A DNA stretch of 51,452 nucleotides. Source: an uncultured Lachnospiraceae bacterium (GTDB lineage: Bacteria > Bacillota > Clostridia > Lachnospirales > Lachnospiraceae). The stretch is from contig CAMFDG010000013.1 in NCBI GenBank assembly GCA_945949045.1, positions 1 through 51,452 on the forward strand, given 5' to 3'. Shown here piece by piece: positions 15,986 to 25,295 of this stretch. Within the stretch, counting starts at the first letter, position 1. Each line of letters starts with the position of its first letter. A program made the translations under genes and the position numbers. Below the pieces are notes generated by a model. That model worked only from the letters and a program-made list of their open reading frames with translations, had not been told where the DNA came from and searched no databases.

Positions 15986-17335
15986 ATGAGTGTACAGGTT
16001 GAAAATTTAGAGAAGAATATGGCGAAGCTTACCATCGAGGTACCGGCTGAGGAATTGGAGAAGGCAATTGAGGCAGCTTACAGAAGACAGAAGAATAAGA
16101 TCAGCATTCCGGGCTTCCGCAAGGGCAAGGTTCCGAGAGCCATGGTGGAGAAGATGTATGGCGCAGGTGTATTCTACGAGGATGCAGCCAACACCCTGAT
16201 GCAGCAGAATTATCCGTCAGCAGTCGATGAGAGCGGCATTGATATTGTGTCCCGTCCGACCATTGATATTGTTCAGATTGAGCAGGGTAAGCCGTTTATT
16301 TTTACTGCAGAGGTTGCTGTAAAGCCGGAAGTAACACTCGGAAAATATATGGGAGTTACCGTAACCAAGGCAGATACCTCTGTATCTGACGAGGAAGTAG
16401 AGGAAGCTCTTGAGAAAGAGCGTAACAACAATGCAAGAACAATCACGGTTACAGACAGACCGGTTGCAGAGGGAGATACCGCTGTGATCGATTTCGAGGG
16501 ATTTGTTGATGGTGAGCCTTTCGAGGGTGGCAAGGGAGAGAATCATCCGCTGGAGATCGGTTCCCATACTTTCATTGATAATTTTGAGGAGCAGCTGGTT
16601 GGCAAAAATGCCGGAGATGACGTAGAAGTTAACGTTACTTTCCCGGAGCAGTATCAGGCTGCTGAACTTGCAGGAAAGCCTGCAGTATTTAAGGTAAAGA
16701 TCAATGAGATCAAGACCAGGGAGCTTCCGGAGCTGGATGATGAATTTGCGAAGGATGTATCTGAGTTTGATACTCTTGCAGAATACAAGGACAGCGTAAA
16801 GAAGAATCTGGAGGAGCAGAAGAAGAACGAGGCAAGACGTACTCAGGAGGATGAGGCAATCCAGAAGATCATTGATAAGTCCAAGATGGATATTCCGGAG
16901 GCAATGATCGATACCCAGTGCGAATCCATGATCGAGGAGTTTGCACAGAGAATTGCACAGAGCGGTCTGACGATGGAGCAGTACCTGCAGTTTTCCGGCA
17001 CAACAATCGAAGGAATGAAGGAGCAGGTTCGGCCTGAGGCTCTGACCCGTATCCAGAGCAGCCTTGTTCTTGAGCAGATTGCCAAGGAAGAGAACATCGA
17101 AGTCACCGATGAGGATATCGATGCAGAGCTCGAGAAGATGGCAAAGAGTTATGGCATGGAGGCTGATAAGCTGAAGGAATACATGGGTGATGCCCAGAAG
17201 GATTCCATGAAGAAGGAACTTGCACTTTCCAAGGCGGCAGATCTGATTATGGAGAATGCCAAGGAGAGAGCGAAAGCTAAGAGCAAGAAGGATAAGGATG
17301 CAGACTCTGATGCTGAGGCAGATGCAGAAGAATAA
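15986..17335 (+). CDS. tig: Trigger factor
   Basis: A 449-residue ribosome-associated chaperone and prolyl isomerase. The N-terminal domain carries the ribosome-docking signature GFRKGKVPRAMVEK. The FKBP-type PPIase domain lies around residues 150-240 (VIDFEGFVDGEPFEGG, then FPEQYQAAELAGK). The C-terminal helical cradle follows, ending in an acidic/basic low-complexity tail (KSKKDKDADSDAEADAEE). I chose the ATG at 15986 behind AAGGAGG. An in-frame ATG at 15947 lies before that SD. A near copy of the start region (CAGATAGAATGA) occurs 42 bp upstream. The gene order tig-clpP-clpX-lon-engB links nascent-chain folding to proteolysis. Confidence 0.97.
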   Translation: MSVQVENLEKNMAKLTIEVPAEELEKAIEAAYRRQKNKISIPGFRKGKVPRAMVEKMYGAGVFYEDAANTLMQQNYPSAVDESGIDIVSRPTIDIVQIEQGKPFIFTAEVAVKPEVTLGKYMGVTVTKADTSVSDEEVEEALEKERNNNARTITVTDRPVAEGDTAVIDFEGFVDGEPFEGGKGENHPLEIGSHTFIDNFEEQLVGKNAGDDVEVNVTFPEQYQAAELAGKPAVFKVKINEIKTRELPELDDEFAKDVSEFDTLAEYKDSVKKNLEEQKKNEARRTQEDEAIQKIIDKSKMDIPEAMIDTQCESMIEEFAQRIAQSGLTMEQYLQFSGTTIEGMKEQVRPEALTRIQSSLVLEQIAKEENIEVTDEDIDAELEKMAKSYGMEADKLKEYMGDAQKDSMKKELALSKAADLIMENAKERAKAKSKKDKDADSDAEADAEE

Positions 17336-17362
17336 TCGCTGTTTCTTTCCACAGAACCTACA

Positions 17363-17397
17363 GACTGGTCCGGGGGGATATACCGGGCCGGTCTTTT
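17363..17397 (+). terminator. Terminator after tig
   Basis: The stem GACTGGTCCGG/CCGGGCCGGTC (G-U pairs allowed) is followed by TTTTCCCGTCTTTT. It separates tig from clpP, possibly with partial read-through. Confidence 0.65.
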
Positions 17398-17459
17398 CCC
17401 GTCTTTTGGCATGTGTCCCGGACGGTTACTTGAAATGAATAGATGGAGGCGTATTTCAT

Positions 17460-18041
17460 ATGAGTTTAGTACCTTATGTCATTGAACAGACCAGCAGAGG
17501 TGAGCGGAATTATGACATTTATTCCCGCCTTTTAAAGGACAGAATTATTTTCCTTGGTGAGGAAGTGAACGAGACAACCGCGAGTCTGACGGTTGCACAG
17601 CTTCTGTTTCTGGAGTCAGAGGATCCGAATAAGGATATCCAGCTTTATATCAATTCTCCTGGTGGTATGGTAACTGCCGGGCTGGCAATCTATGATACTA
17701 TGCAGTATATCAAGTGTGATGTGTCAACAATCTGTATCGGTCTGGCAGCCAGCATGGGAGCTTTCCTTCTGGCCGGAGGAACCAAGGGAAAGCGATTTGC
17801 ACTTCCAAATTCAGAAATTATGATCCACCAGCCATCCGGAGGCGCAAAGGGACAGGCAACCGAGATTGAGATTGCTGCTGAGAATATTTTGAAGACAAAG
17901 AAACGTCTGAATGAGATCCTTGCAGCAAACACCGGCAAGCCGTATGACGTGATTGCAGCAGATACGGAGAGAGATCATTACATGTCTGCGGAAGAAGCGG
18001 CAGAATACGGATTGATCGATGGTGTGATTACGAAGAGATAA
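17460..18041 (+). CDS. clpP: ATP-dependent Clp protease proteolytic subunit
   Basis: A 193-residue serine peptidase that forms the tetradecameric degradation chamber. The catalytic triad is readable as Ser98 (GLAASMGAF), His123 (MIHQP) and Asp172 (TERDHYM). The length and the short N-terminal [16 protein letters not shown] loop, which contacts the ATPase, match the family. ATG follows GGAGG by 9 bases. It is paired with clpX just downstream, separated by a terminator-like hairpin and the palindromic repeats. Confidence 0.98.
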   Translation: MSLVPYVIEQTSRGERNYDIYSRLLKDRIIFLGEEVNETTASLTVAQLLFLESEDPNKDIQLYINSPGGMVTAGLAIYDTMQYIKCDVSTICIGLAASMGAFLLAGGTKGKRFALPNSEIMIHQPSGGAKGQATEIEIAAENILKTKKRLNEILAANTGKPYDVIAADTERDHYMSAEEAAEYGLIDGVITKR

Positions 18042-18062
18042 ACGTCTGGCAGGACCAGATGA

Positions 18063-18095
18063 AATACCTCCGGCATGCCGCCGGAGGTATTCTTT
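18063..18095 (+). terminator. Hairpin after clpP
   Basis: A 12-bp perfect stem AATACCTCCGGC/GCCGGAGGTATT with a 5-base loop, followed by only CTTTG. It may be a weak terminator or attenuator between clpP and clpX. Confidence 0.6.
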
Positions 18096-18225
18096 GTAAT
18101 AAGGAGGGACCCGCTTGCGGGAGGATGCCTTATTACTTATGCACACGCTTCCCCGTCAGGGGAACTCTCATGCGTGTGCTCCTTGTGATAAGGAGGGACC
18201 CGCTTGCGGGAGGATGCCTTATTAC
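18096..18225. repeat. Alternating palindromes between clpP and clpX
   Basis: Two copies of a 40-bp palindrome (18096-18136 and 18185-18225) have outer stem TAATAAGG/CCTTATTA around CCCGC-TT-GCGGG. They flank a different hairpin with arms GCACACG/CGTGTGC (18141-18179). The core matches the tRNA-spacer repeat while the outer stem differs but stays paired. After the second copy, 18235-18258 resembles the 3' end of the 10.7-kb repeat (TTTTGCA, then TGTTCAAA), ending at the clpX SD. Confidence 0.88.
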
Positions 18226-18273
18226 AAAGGATAGATTTTGCAGGGTTCGTTGTTCAAAAAAGGAGAGAAAATA

Positions 18274-19560
18274 ATGGCAGGAAAGAATGATGGAAAGATT
18301 CGCTGCTCCTTCTGCGGTAAGACGCAGGATCAGGTTGGCAGGATGATTTCCGGCCCCAATGGAGCATATATCTGTGATGAATGTGTGGATATCTGCGCTG
18401 AGATTATTGAAGAAGAAAATTTAGAGGAACGCGGTGAGACCTCTGCCAAGGAGGAAATCAACCTATTGAAGCCGGAGGAACTTAAGGCATTCCTGGATGA
18501 CTATGTAATCGGGCAGGATCAGGCAAAGAAGGTATTGTCAGTAGCTGTCTACAATCATTATAAGCGTGTTCTTGCAGGAAATGATCTGGGTGTGGAGCTG
18601 CAGAAGAGCAATATTCTGATGCTGGGACCCACCGGCTCCGGAAAGACGCTTCTGGCACAGACATTGGCGAGGGTGATCAATGTTCCCTTTGCGATCGCAG
18701 ATGCGACTACACTGACAGAGGCTGGTTATGTGGGGGAAGATGTGGAGAATATTCTTCTGAAGCTGATCCAGGCGGCAGATTATGATATCGAGCGGGCGCA
18801 GCATGGAATCGTCTATATTGATGAGATCGATAAGATCACCAAGAAGTCGGAGAATGTGTCTATTACCCGGGACGTTTCCGGTGAAGGTGTGCAGCAGGCA
18901 CTGCTTAAGATCCTTGAGGGAACCATTGCCTCCGTTCCGCCACAGGGCGGCAGAAAACATCCACAGCAGGAGCTGATCCCAATTGACACCACGAACATTT
19001 TGTTCATTTGTGGAGGTGCCTTTGACGGACTCGAGAAGATCGTGGAGGCCCGTATGGATGCCTCAGCCATCGGGTTTAATGCAGAGGTTCGATCCAAGGC
19101 CGACATCAATGTGGGAGATGCCTTTAAGAAAGCGCTGCCACAGGATTTTGTGAAATTCGGATTGATTCCGGAGTTTATCGGGCGTGTGCCGATCACGGTT
19201 TCTTTGGATTCTCTGGATCGCGAGGCGTTGATTCGTATTTTGAGGGAGCCGAAGAATTCCCTGATCAAGCAGTACACCAAGCTGTTAGAACTGGATGGTG
19301 TTGGTCTGGAATTTGACGACAGCGCTGTAGAGGCCATCGCAGATAAGGCACTGGAACGCAAGACCGGAGCAAGAGGACTTCGTGCGATTATGGAGGCCGT
19401 TATGCTGGATCTGATGTATCGGGTGCCATCGGATGAATCCATCAGCCGGTGCGTGGTGGATAAGGATATGGTGGAGCGAAATCTTCAGATGGATGGAAAA
19501 GAGATTCTCGGAATCGAAGAATCCCAGGCGGAATCTAAGAAGGAAGAACTTGCGTCTTAA
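18274..19560 (+). CDS. clpX: ATP-dependent Clp protease ATP-binding subunit ClpX
   Basis: A 428-residue AAA+ unfoldase that feeds ClpP. The N-terminal C4 zinc-binding domain is CSFCGKTQ with [10 protein letters not shown]. Walker A is GPTGSGKT, Walker B is IVYIDEIDK, and the IGF-type loop that docks on ClpP is part of the central region. The C terminus carries the sensor 2 GARGLRAI. The ATG at 18274 follows AAAGGAGAG. The longer in-frame start at 18238 lies in repeat-like sequence and lacks an RBS. Confidence 0.97.
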   Translation: MAGKNDGKIRCSFCGKTQDQVGRMISGPNGAYICDECVDICAEIIEEENLEERGETSAKEEINLLKPEELKAFLDDYVIGQDQAKKVLSVAVYNHYKRVLAGNDLGVELQKSNILMLGPTGSGKTLLAQTLARVINVPFAIADATTLTEAGYVGEDVENILLKLIQAADYDIERAQHGIVYIDEIDKITKKSENVSITRDVSGEGVQQALLKILEGTIASVPPQGGRKHPQQELIPIDTTNILFICGGAFDGLEKIVEARMDASAIGFNAEVRSKADINVGDAFKKALPQDFVKFGLIPEFIGRVPITVSLDSLDREALIRILREPKNSLIKQYTKLLELDGVGLEFDDSAVEAIADKALERKTGARGLRAIMEAVMLDLMYRVPSDESISRCVVDKDMVERNLQMDGKEILGIEESQAESKKEELAS

Positions 19561-19577
19561 TATAGGAGCGGATACAA

Positions 19578-21899
19578 GTGGAAGATAAATGTTTACGGTT
19601 ACCTGCGGTGGCCCTGCGGGGAATTACGATTTTGCCGGGGATGGTGGCTCATTTTGATATCAGCAGATCCCGGTCGATTCGGGCTGTGGAGACAGCAATT
19701 CGGGAAAACCAGCAGATTTTTCTTGTGACACAGAAGAATGTGGATAAGGAAGACCCCCATGGAGATGACCTGTATCAGGTGGGAATTCTCGCAGATATCA
19801 AGCAGGTCATGAAATTACAAAATGATATTGTGCGCGTCCTTGTGGAGGGAAGCTGCCGGGCGGAGGTCTATGAGACCCTTCAGGAGGAGCCCTTTTTAGA
19901 GGTGCGTGTGGTTTCCTATGATCAGGAGGAGCTGCCACAGCAGGCAAAGGACGCTATGGTGATGAGTGTTAAGGAGACCTTTGCCAAATATGCTTCCATC
20001 CGGGGGAAGATCGGACAGGATGTTCTGCGTCAGGTGGAGGATGCAACGGATCTGGTAAAGCTTCTGGATTATGTGGGAAATAATCTCCCGGTGCACTACA
20101 CAAAGAAGCAGAAGCTTCTTGAGGCTGTCAATGTGACTGCCCGCTACGAGGTGCTGGTGGCAATGCTGCTTCAGGAGATTGAAGTCCTTGCTATCAAGAA
20201 TGATCTGCAGCAGAAGGTCAAGGAGCGGGTGGAAAAGCACCAGAGAGAGTATGTTCTGAGAGAACAGATGGCCCAGATCAAAGAAGAACTGGGGGAGACC
20301 GATACGGATTCTGATGCGGATGAGTACCGCAGAAAGGTCGAACAACTGGAGGCACCGGCTTCGGTCAAGGAACGAATCTTAAAGGAAATCAAGAGATTTC
20401 AGGGAATCAGCGCCAGCTCTTCGGAAAGCACGGTGAGCCGCGGCTACATCGAAACCCTGTTGGAACTTCCGTGGAACAAAAGTTCCAGGGATAATAAGGA
20501 CCTTTCTCATGCGAAGAAGATTCTTGAGGAGGACCACTATGGCCTGGAAAAGGTCAAAGAACGAGTGCTGGAGTTTCTGGCAGTCCGCAACCTGACCGGT
20601 AAGGGAGAGAGCCCGATCATCTGTCTGGTGGGGCCTCCGGGAACTGGCAAGACCAGTATCGCAAGATCGATTGCCCGGGCGCTGGATAAGAGATATGTGC
20701 GCATTTCCCTGGGCGGAGTCCGGGACGAGGCAGAGATCCGGGGCCACAGACGAACCTATGTGGGAGCCATGCCGGGAAGGATTGTTGCAGGGCTTAAGAG
20801 CGCGGGCGTCAAAAATCCGCTGATGCTGCTGGATGAAATCGATAAGATGAGCAGCGACTACAAGGGAGATACTGCTTCAGCCATGTTAGAGGTTTTGGAC
20901 TCTGAGCAGAACTCCCGTTTCCGGGATCATTATGTTGAACTTCCGGTGGACCTTTCCGAGGTCCTGTTTCTGGCAAGCGCTAATTCCATGCAGGATATTC
21001 CGGCGCCGCTTTTAGATCGTATGGAAATCATAGAAGTCAGCGGCTATACGGAAAATGAAAAGCTTCATATTGCAAAGGAACACCTGTTGGCCAAACAGTA
21101 TGAAAAGAACGGTATCCATAAGGAGCAGCTTAAGATTACGGACAAGGCGCTGAAAAACATGATTTCCTTCTATACGAGGGAGGCAGGGGTCCGTGATCTG
21201 GAGCGGAAAATTGCACAGATCTGCAGAAAGAGTGCCCGTAAGCTATATGAGGAAGAGACGAAGAAGGTGCGGGTCTCAGGGACAAATCTGGAGGAATTTC
21301 TGGGAAAACCGAAATACCGCAGGGATCTGAAGAACAAAAAAGATGAAGTGGGCATTGTCCGCGGACTGGCGTGGACCAGCGTGGGCGGCGTGACCCTTGA
21401 AATTGAAGTAAATGTGATGCCGGGAAAGGGAGAACTGGTTCTGACGGGAAAGCTGGGAGATGTGATGAAGGAGTCTGCGCAGGCGGGTATCAGCTATATC
21501 CGTTCAATCAGTGATCGATACGATGTGAAGCCGGAGTTTTTCAAGGAAAACGATATCCATATCCATATTCCGGAAGGCGCAGTTCCCAAGGATGGACCGT
21601 CGGCGGGCATTACCATGGCAACAGCCATGCTTTCGGCTGTAACCAATACTTCTGTGCGGGCGGATATTGCTATGACAGGAGAAATTACTCTTCGGGGAAG
21701 AGTGCTTCCCATCGGAGGTTTGAAGGAAAAACTTCTTGCTGCAAAGAACGCGGGGATGAGCACGGTATGTATCCCGAAGGACAATGAGATGGATCTGGCA
21801 GAATTCTCGGAGGAGATTATCGGTGGAATGGAAATCCTCCCGGTGGAGCATATGGATCAGGTCATAAAAGCAGCTTTTGGAGGGCACAATGATCATTAA
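19578..21899 (+). CDS. lon: ATP-dependent protease Lon (LonA type)
   Basis: A 773-residue cytoplasmic protease of the AAA+ class. The N-terminal substrate-recognition domain (residues 1-200) is followed by a coiled region, the Walker A motif GPPGTGKT, and the proteolytic domain. The catalytic dyad is Ser675 in PKDGPSAG and Lys718 in GGLKEKLLAA. Start is GTG 18 bases after clpX, with GGAG upstream. No in-frame ATG is better placed. Its last 11 bases overlap engB, so translation is coupled. It is likely co-transcribed with clpX. Confidence 0.97.
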   Translation: MEDKCLRLPAVALRGITILPGMVAHFDISRSRSIRAVETAIRENQQIFLVTQKNVDKEDPHGDDLYQVGILADIKQVMKLQNDIVRVLVEGSCRAEVYETLQEEPFLEVRVVSYDQEELPQQAKDAMVMSVKETFAKYASIRGKIGQDVLRQVEDATDLVKLLDYVGNNLPVHYTKKQKLLEAVNVTARYEVLVAMLLQEIEVLAIKNDLQQKVKERVEKHQREYVLREQMAQIKEELGETDTDSDADEYRRKVEQLEAPASVKERILKEIKRFQGISASSSESTVSRGYIETLLELPWNKSSRDNKDLSHAKKILEEDHYGLEKVKERVLEFLAVRNLTGKGESPIICLVGPPGTGKTSIARSIARALDKRYVRISLGGVRDEAEIRGHRRTYVGAMPGRIVAGLKSAGVKNPLMLLDEIDKMSSDYKGDTASAMLEVLDSEQNSRFRDHYVELPVDLSEVLFLASANSMQDIPAPLLDRMEIIEVSGYTENEKLHIAKEHLLAKQYEKNGIHKEQLKITDKALKNMISFYTREAGVRDLERKIAQICRKSARKLYEEETKKVRVSGTNLEEFLGKPKYRRDLKNKKDEVGIVRGLAWTSVGGVTLEIEVNVMPGKGELVLTGKLGDVMKESAQAGISYIRSISDRYDVKPEFFKENDIHIHIPEGAVPKDGPSAGITMATAMLSAVTNTSVRADIAMTGEITLRGRVLPIGGLKEKLLAAKNAGMSTVCIPKDNEMDLAEFSEEIIGGMEILPVEHMDQVIKAAFGGHNDH

Positions 21900-22653
21900 G
21901 AGTGTGAATTTGGAGACTGTGTGCGGGATCACCAGCACAATTCCGGAAAATATCCATGATGAGGTTGCCTTTGCCGGGAAATCCAACGTGGGCAAATCTT
22001 CTCTCATCAATGCGCTGATGAACCGGAAGGCGCTGGCCCGCACCTCCTCCCAGCCGGGCAAGACGCAGACCATCAATTTCTATAATATCAATGAGGCCCT
22101 GTATCTGGTGGATCTTCCGGGTTACGGGTATGCCACGGCCGGTGAGGAGATCAAAGCCAAATGGGGGCAGATGATCGAGCACTATCTTCATACCTCGAAG
22201 CGGCTTAAGGCTGTGTTTCTTTTGATTGACATCCGTCATGACCCATCGGAGAATGATATCCTGATGTACGATTGGATGCTTCATCAGGGCTTTGCGCCAA
22301 TCATTATTGCGACGAAGTCAGACAAGCTGAAAAAGAGTCAGTTGAAGCGGCATATAGATAACATCCGCTCGGTGCTTGCAGTGGAACCGGGGACGATTAT
22401 CATCCCCTTTTCGGCGGAGACGAAGCAGGGCAGGGAGGAGATCTGGGAGCTTATTGCATCCCTGACAGAGCTTCCCACCGACGCCCGGGATTCCGGGGAA
22501 GAGGGGGGCAAAAAGAAGAATGCGGACTCTGGAAGTCAGCCGGAGAGAAAGCCCCGCTGGAAAAAGACGGACCGGCCTGTGGCAAAAAAGACAAAGAAAA
22601 AGCAGCAGGAAAAAAAGGCCGCCGGAGGGAAAAAGAGAACCGGCAGAAAGTGA
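21889..22653 (+). CDS. engB: Ribosome biogenesis GTPase EngB/YsxC with basic C-terminal tail
   Basis: A 254-residue GTPase needed for late 50S subunit assembly. G motifs are visible: G1 AGKSNVGKS, G3 DLPGYG, G4 TKSD. The ATG at 21889 lies inside the end of lon behind TTGGAGGG. Typical family members are about 195-210 residues. This one carries an added tail of about 50 residues with many Lys and Arg (runs such as KKTKKKQQEKK), which would suit rRNA contact. The GTPase core seems complete, so the tail looks like an extension, not a frameshift. Confidence 0.93.
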   Translation: MIIKSVNLETVCGITSTIPENIHDEVAFAGKSNVGKSSLINALMNRKALARTSSQPGKTQTINFYNINEALYLVDLPGYGYATAGEEIKAKWGQMIEHYLHTSKRLKAVFLLIDIRHDPSENDILMYDWMLHQGFAPIIIATKSDKLKKSQLKRHIDNIRSVLAVEPGTIIIPFSAETKQGREEIWELIASLTELPTDARDSGEEGGKKKNADSGSQPERKPRWKKTDRPVAKKTKKKQQEKKAAGGKKRTGRK

Positions 22654-22660
22654 TGCGTGC

Positions 22661-23566
22661 ATGAAAAAAAAATATCTGTTTGTCTTTGTAATGCTTCTTG
22701 TTGTTACATTTGCGGGAATGGGACTTACGAGCCTGTATGTGCAAAGGACCGGAGGGCAGGAGAAGGAAGAAAAAATATCCATCGTGACATCCTTTTATCC
22801 CATGTATATCGCAGCCCTGAACGTTGTGGGGGACACGGATACAGTGAAGCTGACCAACCTGAGTGAGCCGCAGACGGGATGTCTGCATGATTTCCAGCTG
22901 ACACCGGAGGATATGAAGCTATTGAGCACAGCGGACGTGTTTGTGATCAACGGAGGGGGAATAGAAGCCTTTATGGAAGAGGTGGCCGCTTCGTATCCCT
23001 CGCTTCAGATCGTGGAGGCCTGTGAGGGCATAGCCCTTTTGCAGGAGGAGGACGAGGAAAACGCCCACGCGTGGATGAGTGTGGCGGATTATGAAAAGCA
23101 GGTGGAGAATATCGCAAAGGGGCTCGCTGAGGCAGATCCCGCTCATGAAAAGCAGTACCAGAGCAATGCGAAGGACTATTGCGGCAGACTGGAAGATCTG
23201 AAGGAGCGACAGCAGGCAGTATTTGCTGCGGCCCGGGGGCAGAATGTGATCCTTTTTCATGAGGCCTATGCTTATGTGGCAGAGGATTATGGACTTTCCG
23301 TCAGCTATGTGATGGATCTTGACGAGGAGCGTCAGGTCAGCGCAGGGGAGGTTTCGGAGGTTCTGTCTGCCGTAAAAAAAGACCATGTAAAATATATTCT
23401 GGCGGAAAAGCGCTATGGAAAGAGCATGGGAGACACGATTGAGAAGGAATCTGATGCGAGAGTGATCTATCTGGATCCGTTAAACCGCGGCGATTATGAG
23501 AAGGACAGCTATCTTGACGGAATGTCGGAAAATATCAGGTTATTGGAACAGGATTTTGGTGCATAG
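22661..23566 (+). CDS. TroA/ZnuA-type metal ABC transporter substrate-binding protein
   Basis: A 301-residue solute-binding protein for zinc or manganese. Candidate metal ligands are His76 (CLHDFQLTPED), His136 (AHAWMS), His200 (LFHEAYAY) and an acidic residue near Glu249. A hydrophobic N-terminal segment (residues 4-26) lacks a lipobox Cys, so the protein seems anchored by an uncleaved helix or released, unlike most lipoprotein relatives. The His-rich loop of many ZnuA proteins is missing. I chose the ATG at 22661 (MKKKYLF), because the longer ORF runs back through engB. The ATPase and permease genes follow. No Zur-like box is evident. Confidence 0.88.
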   Translation: MKKKYLFVFVMLLVVTFAGMGLTSLYVQRTGGQEKEEKISIVTSFYPMYIAALNVVGDTDTVKLTNLSEPQTGCLHDFQLTPEDMKLLSTADVFVINGGGIEAFMEEVAASYPSLQIVEACEGIALLQEEDEENAHAWMSVADYEKQVENIAKGLAEADPAHEKQYQSNAKDYCGRLEDLKERQQAVFAAARGQNVILFHEAYAYVAEDYGLSVSYVMDLDEERQVSAGEVSEVLSAVKKDHVKYILAEKRYGKSMGDTIEKESDARVIYLDPLNRGDYEKDSYLDGMSENIRLLEQDFGA

Positions 23567-23620
23567 CATTTGCAGAACACCGAAAAGGATGAACCGATGC
23601 CGGGAAGAAGGAGCACATAA

Positions 23621-24394
23621 ATGAGAAAGATTATTTCTCCCTGTGGATTTCACTGTATCAAAGTTAATCATCTGGGAGTCCGATTTAACGAGCAGACGGT
23701 TTTAGAGGATGTGAATCTGCATGTCCACTGTGGCTCCTTTCATGCCATTATCGGAAAGAACGGGGCCGGAAAATCCACGTTGATCCGCGCGATGCTGGAC
23801 GATATTCCCCATACGGGAAGTATTGAATTCCGGGATACGAAGGATGGCAAAATGCAGAAGCTTAAGATCGGCTATGTTCCCCAGAGCGTGAATATTGAGA
23901 AAAATACGCCGGTCAGTGTCTATGATCTGCTGGCCAGTTATGAGTCCCGCTGCCCGGTGTTCCTGCCGAAAAATCGCAAGCTGTATGAGAAAATCAGACA
24001 AAGTCTAAGAATCTTTGAGGCGGAGGAACTGATTGACCGTCAGGTGTGTAACCTCTCAGGAGGACAGCTCCAGCGGGTCCTCCTCTCTCTTGCCATCATG
24101 GATGAGCCGAACCTGCTGCTGTTGGACGAACCGGTTTCCGGGATTGATCAAAACGGTATGGAGCGTTTTTATAAGACCATGGATTATCTGAAAAAACACT
24201 ACGATCTGGCAATTATTCTGATTTCTCACGATCTGGAATACGTGGCGAAATATGCGGATCATGTGGTGCTTTTGGATCAGACGGTATTAAAGCAGGGATC
24301 CCCGAAGGAGGTATTTGAAAGCAGGGAATTTGCCTCTGTTTTTTCTGCGGGAGATAAGGATTCCTGGATCAGAGAGGAGGAAGACAATGATTAA
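23621..24394 (+). CDS. Metal ABC transporter ATP-binding protein
   Basis: A 257-residue ABC ATPase powering the metal importer. Walker A is GKNGAGKST, the Q-loop is GYVPQS, the signature is LSGGQLQR, Walker B is LLLLDEPVSGID, and the switch His lies in LISHD. These features and the partners place it with ZnuC/MntB-type ATPases. ATG follows AAGAAGGAG. The permease start overlaps its last 8 bases. Confidence 0.93.
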   Translation: MRKIISPCGFHCIKVNHLGVRFNEQTVLEDVNLHVHCGSFHAIIGKNGAGKSTLIRAMLDDIPHTGSIEFRDTKDGKMQKLKIGYVPQSVNIEKNTPVSVYDLLASYESRCPVFLPKNRKLYEKIRQSLRIFEAEELIDRQVCNLSGGQLQRVLLSLAIMDEPNLLLLDEPVSGIDQNGMERFYKTMDYLKKHYDLAIILISHDLEYVAKYADHVVLLDQTVLKQGSPKEVFESREFASVFSAGDKDSWIREEEDND

Positions 24395-25202
24395 CTGGAC
24401 CTCCTGGCTGGATTATGGTTTCATGAGAAGTGCATTGCTTGCCATTCTTATTATTACGCCGCTTTTTGGGCTTTTAGGAACCATGATCGTCAATAAAAAA
24501 ATGGCATATTTTTCGGATGCACTGGGGCATTCCGCCCTGACCGGCATTGCAGTGGGGGTGGTGTTCGGTGTGTCGGACACAAATCTGTCCATGGTGATTT
24601 TTGCCGTGATCTTTGCACTTCTTTTAAATTGGATCGGAAGTAAAAGTACGGCCTCCACAGATACGATTATTTCTGTGTTTTCCTCCTGTTCGGTGGCAAT
24701 CGGTCTGGCAATTTTGTCCAGAGGAGGTAATTTCAGTAAATATTCGGGACTTCTTGTGGGGGATGTTCTTAGTATTACGAACCGGGAGATTATCTATCTG
24801 CTGGTGATTTTTGCTGTCACGATTCTTTTCTGGCTGGTCTGCTTTAATTGGCTGAATGCGATCTGCATTCACCGGGCACTGGCGAAGAGCAAGAGGATTC
24901 CGGTAAGGCTGATGGACAATATTTTTGCAGTGCTGGTGGCACTGATCGTTATGCTGTCCATTAAGTGGGTAGGTATTCTCATTATCAATGCACTGCTCAT
25001 TCTTCCGGCAGCTTCCAGTCGGAATATCTCTGTCAACATGCGGGAATACCATCTGTTTTCCGTAATCTTTTCACTCTTTTCCGGTGTTCTTGGTCTTATT
25101 CTTTCGTACTATACGAATGTTGCTACCGGACCGATGATCGTAATCATAGCTTCTGTGATTTATTTTTGTACTTATATTTTCGGACGCAGGTGTAAAAACT
25201 AA
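24387..25202 (+). CDS. Metal ABC transporter permease
   Basis: A 271-residue inner-membrane protein of the ABC-3 family (ZnuB/MntC-like) with about eight hydrophobic segments. Family-typical stretches are DALGHSALTGIAVG near the N terminus and VGILIINALLILPAAS. I chose the ATG at 24387 behind GAGGAGG. The longer ORF start at 24315 is inside the ATPase gene. It completes the three-gene importer, and the next promoter begins 35 bases after its stop. Confidence 0.93.
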   Translation: MINWTSWLDYGFMRSALLAILIITPLFGLLGTMIVNKKMAYFSDALGHSALTGIAVGVVFGVSDTNLSMVIFAVIFALLLNWIGSKSTASTDTIISVFSSCSVAIGLAILSRGGNFSKYSGLLVGDVLSITNREIIYLLVIFAVTILFWLVCFNWLNAICIHRALAKSKRIPVRLMDNIFAVLVALIVMLSIKWVGILIINALLILPAASSRNISVNMREYHLFSVIFSLFSGVLGLILSYYTNVATGPMIVIIASVIYFCTYIFGRRCKN

Positions 25203-25236
25203 GGTGTAGCTGTTCATAGGCCTTTCGGGCTGTGGT

Positions 25237-25265
25237 TTGACGGATTGTATTTTATATGGTACAAT
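25237..25265 (+). promoter_or_regulatory. Promoter of ispE
   Basis: TTGACG, 17 bp, TACAAT with an extended TGG, 31 bases before the ispE ATG. Confidence 0.75.
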
Positions 25266-25295
25266 CGATGTATACAAAATACAGAGGAAGATACA

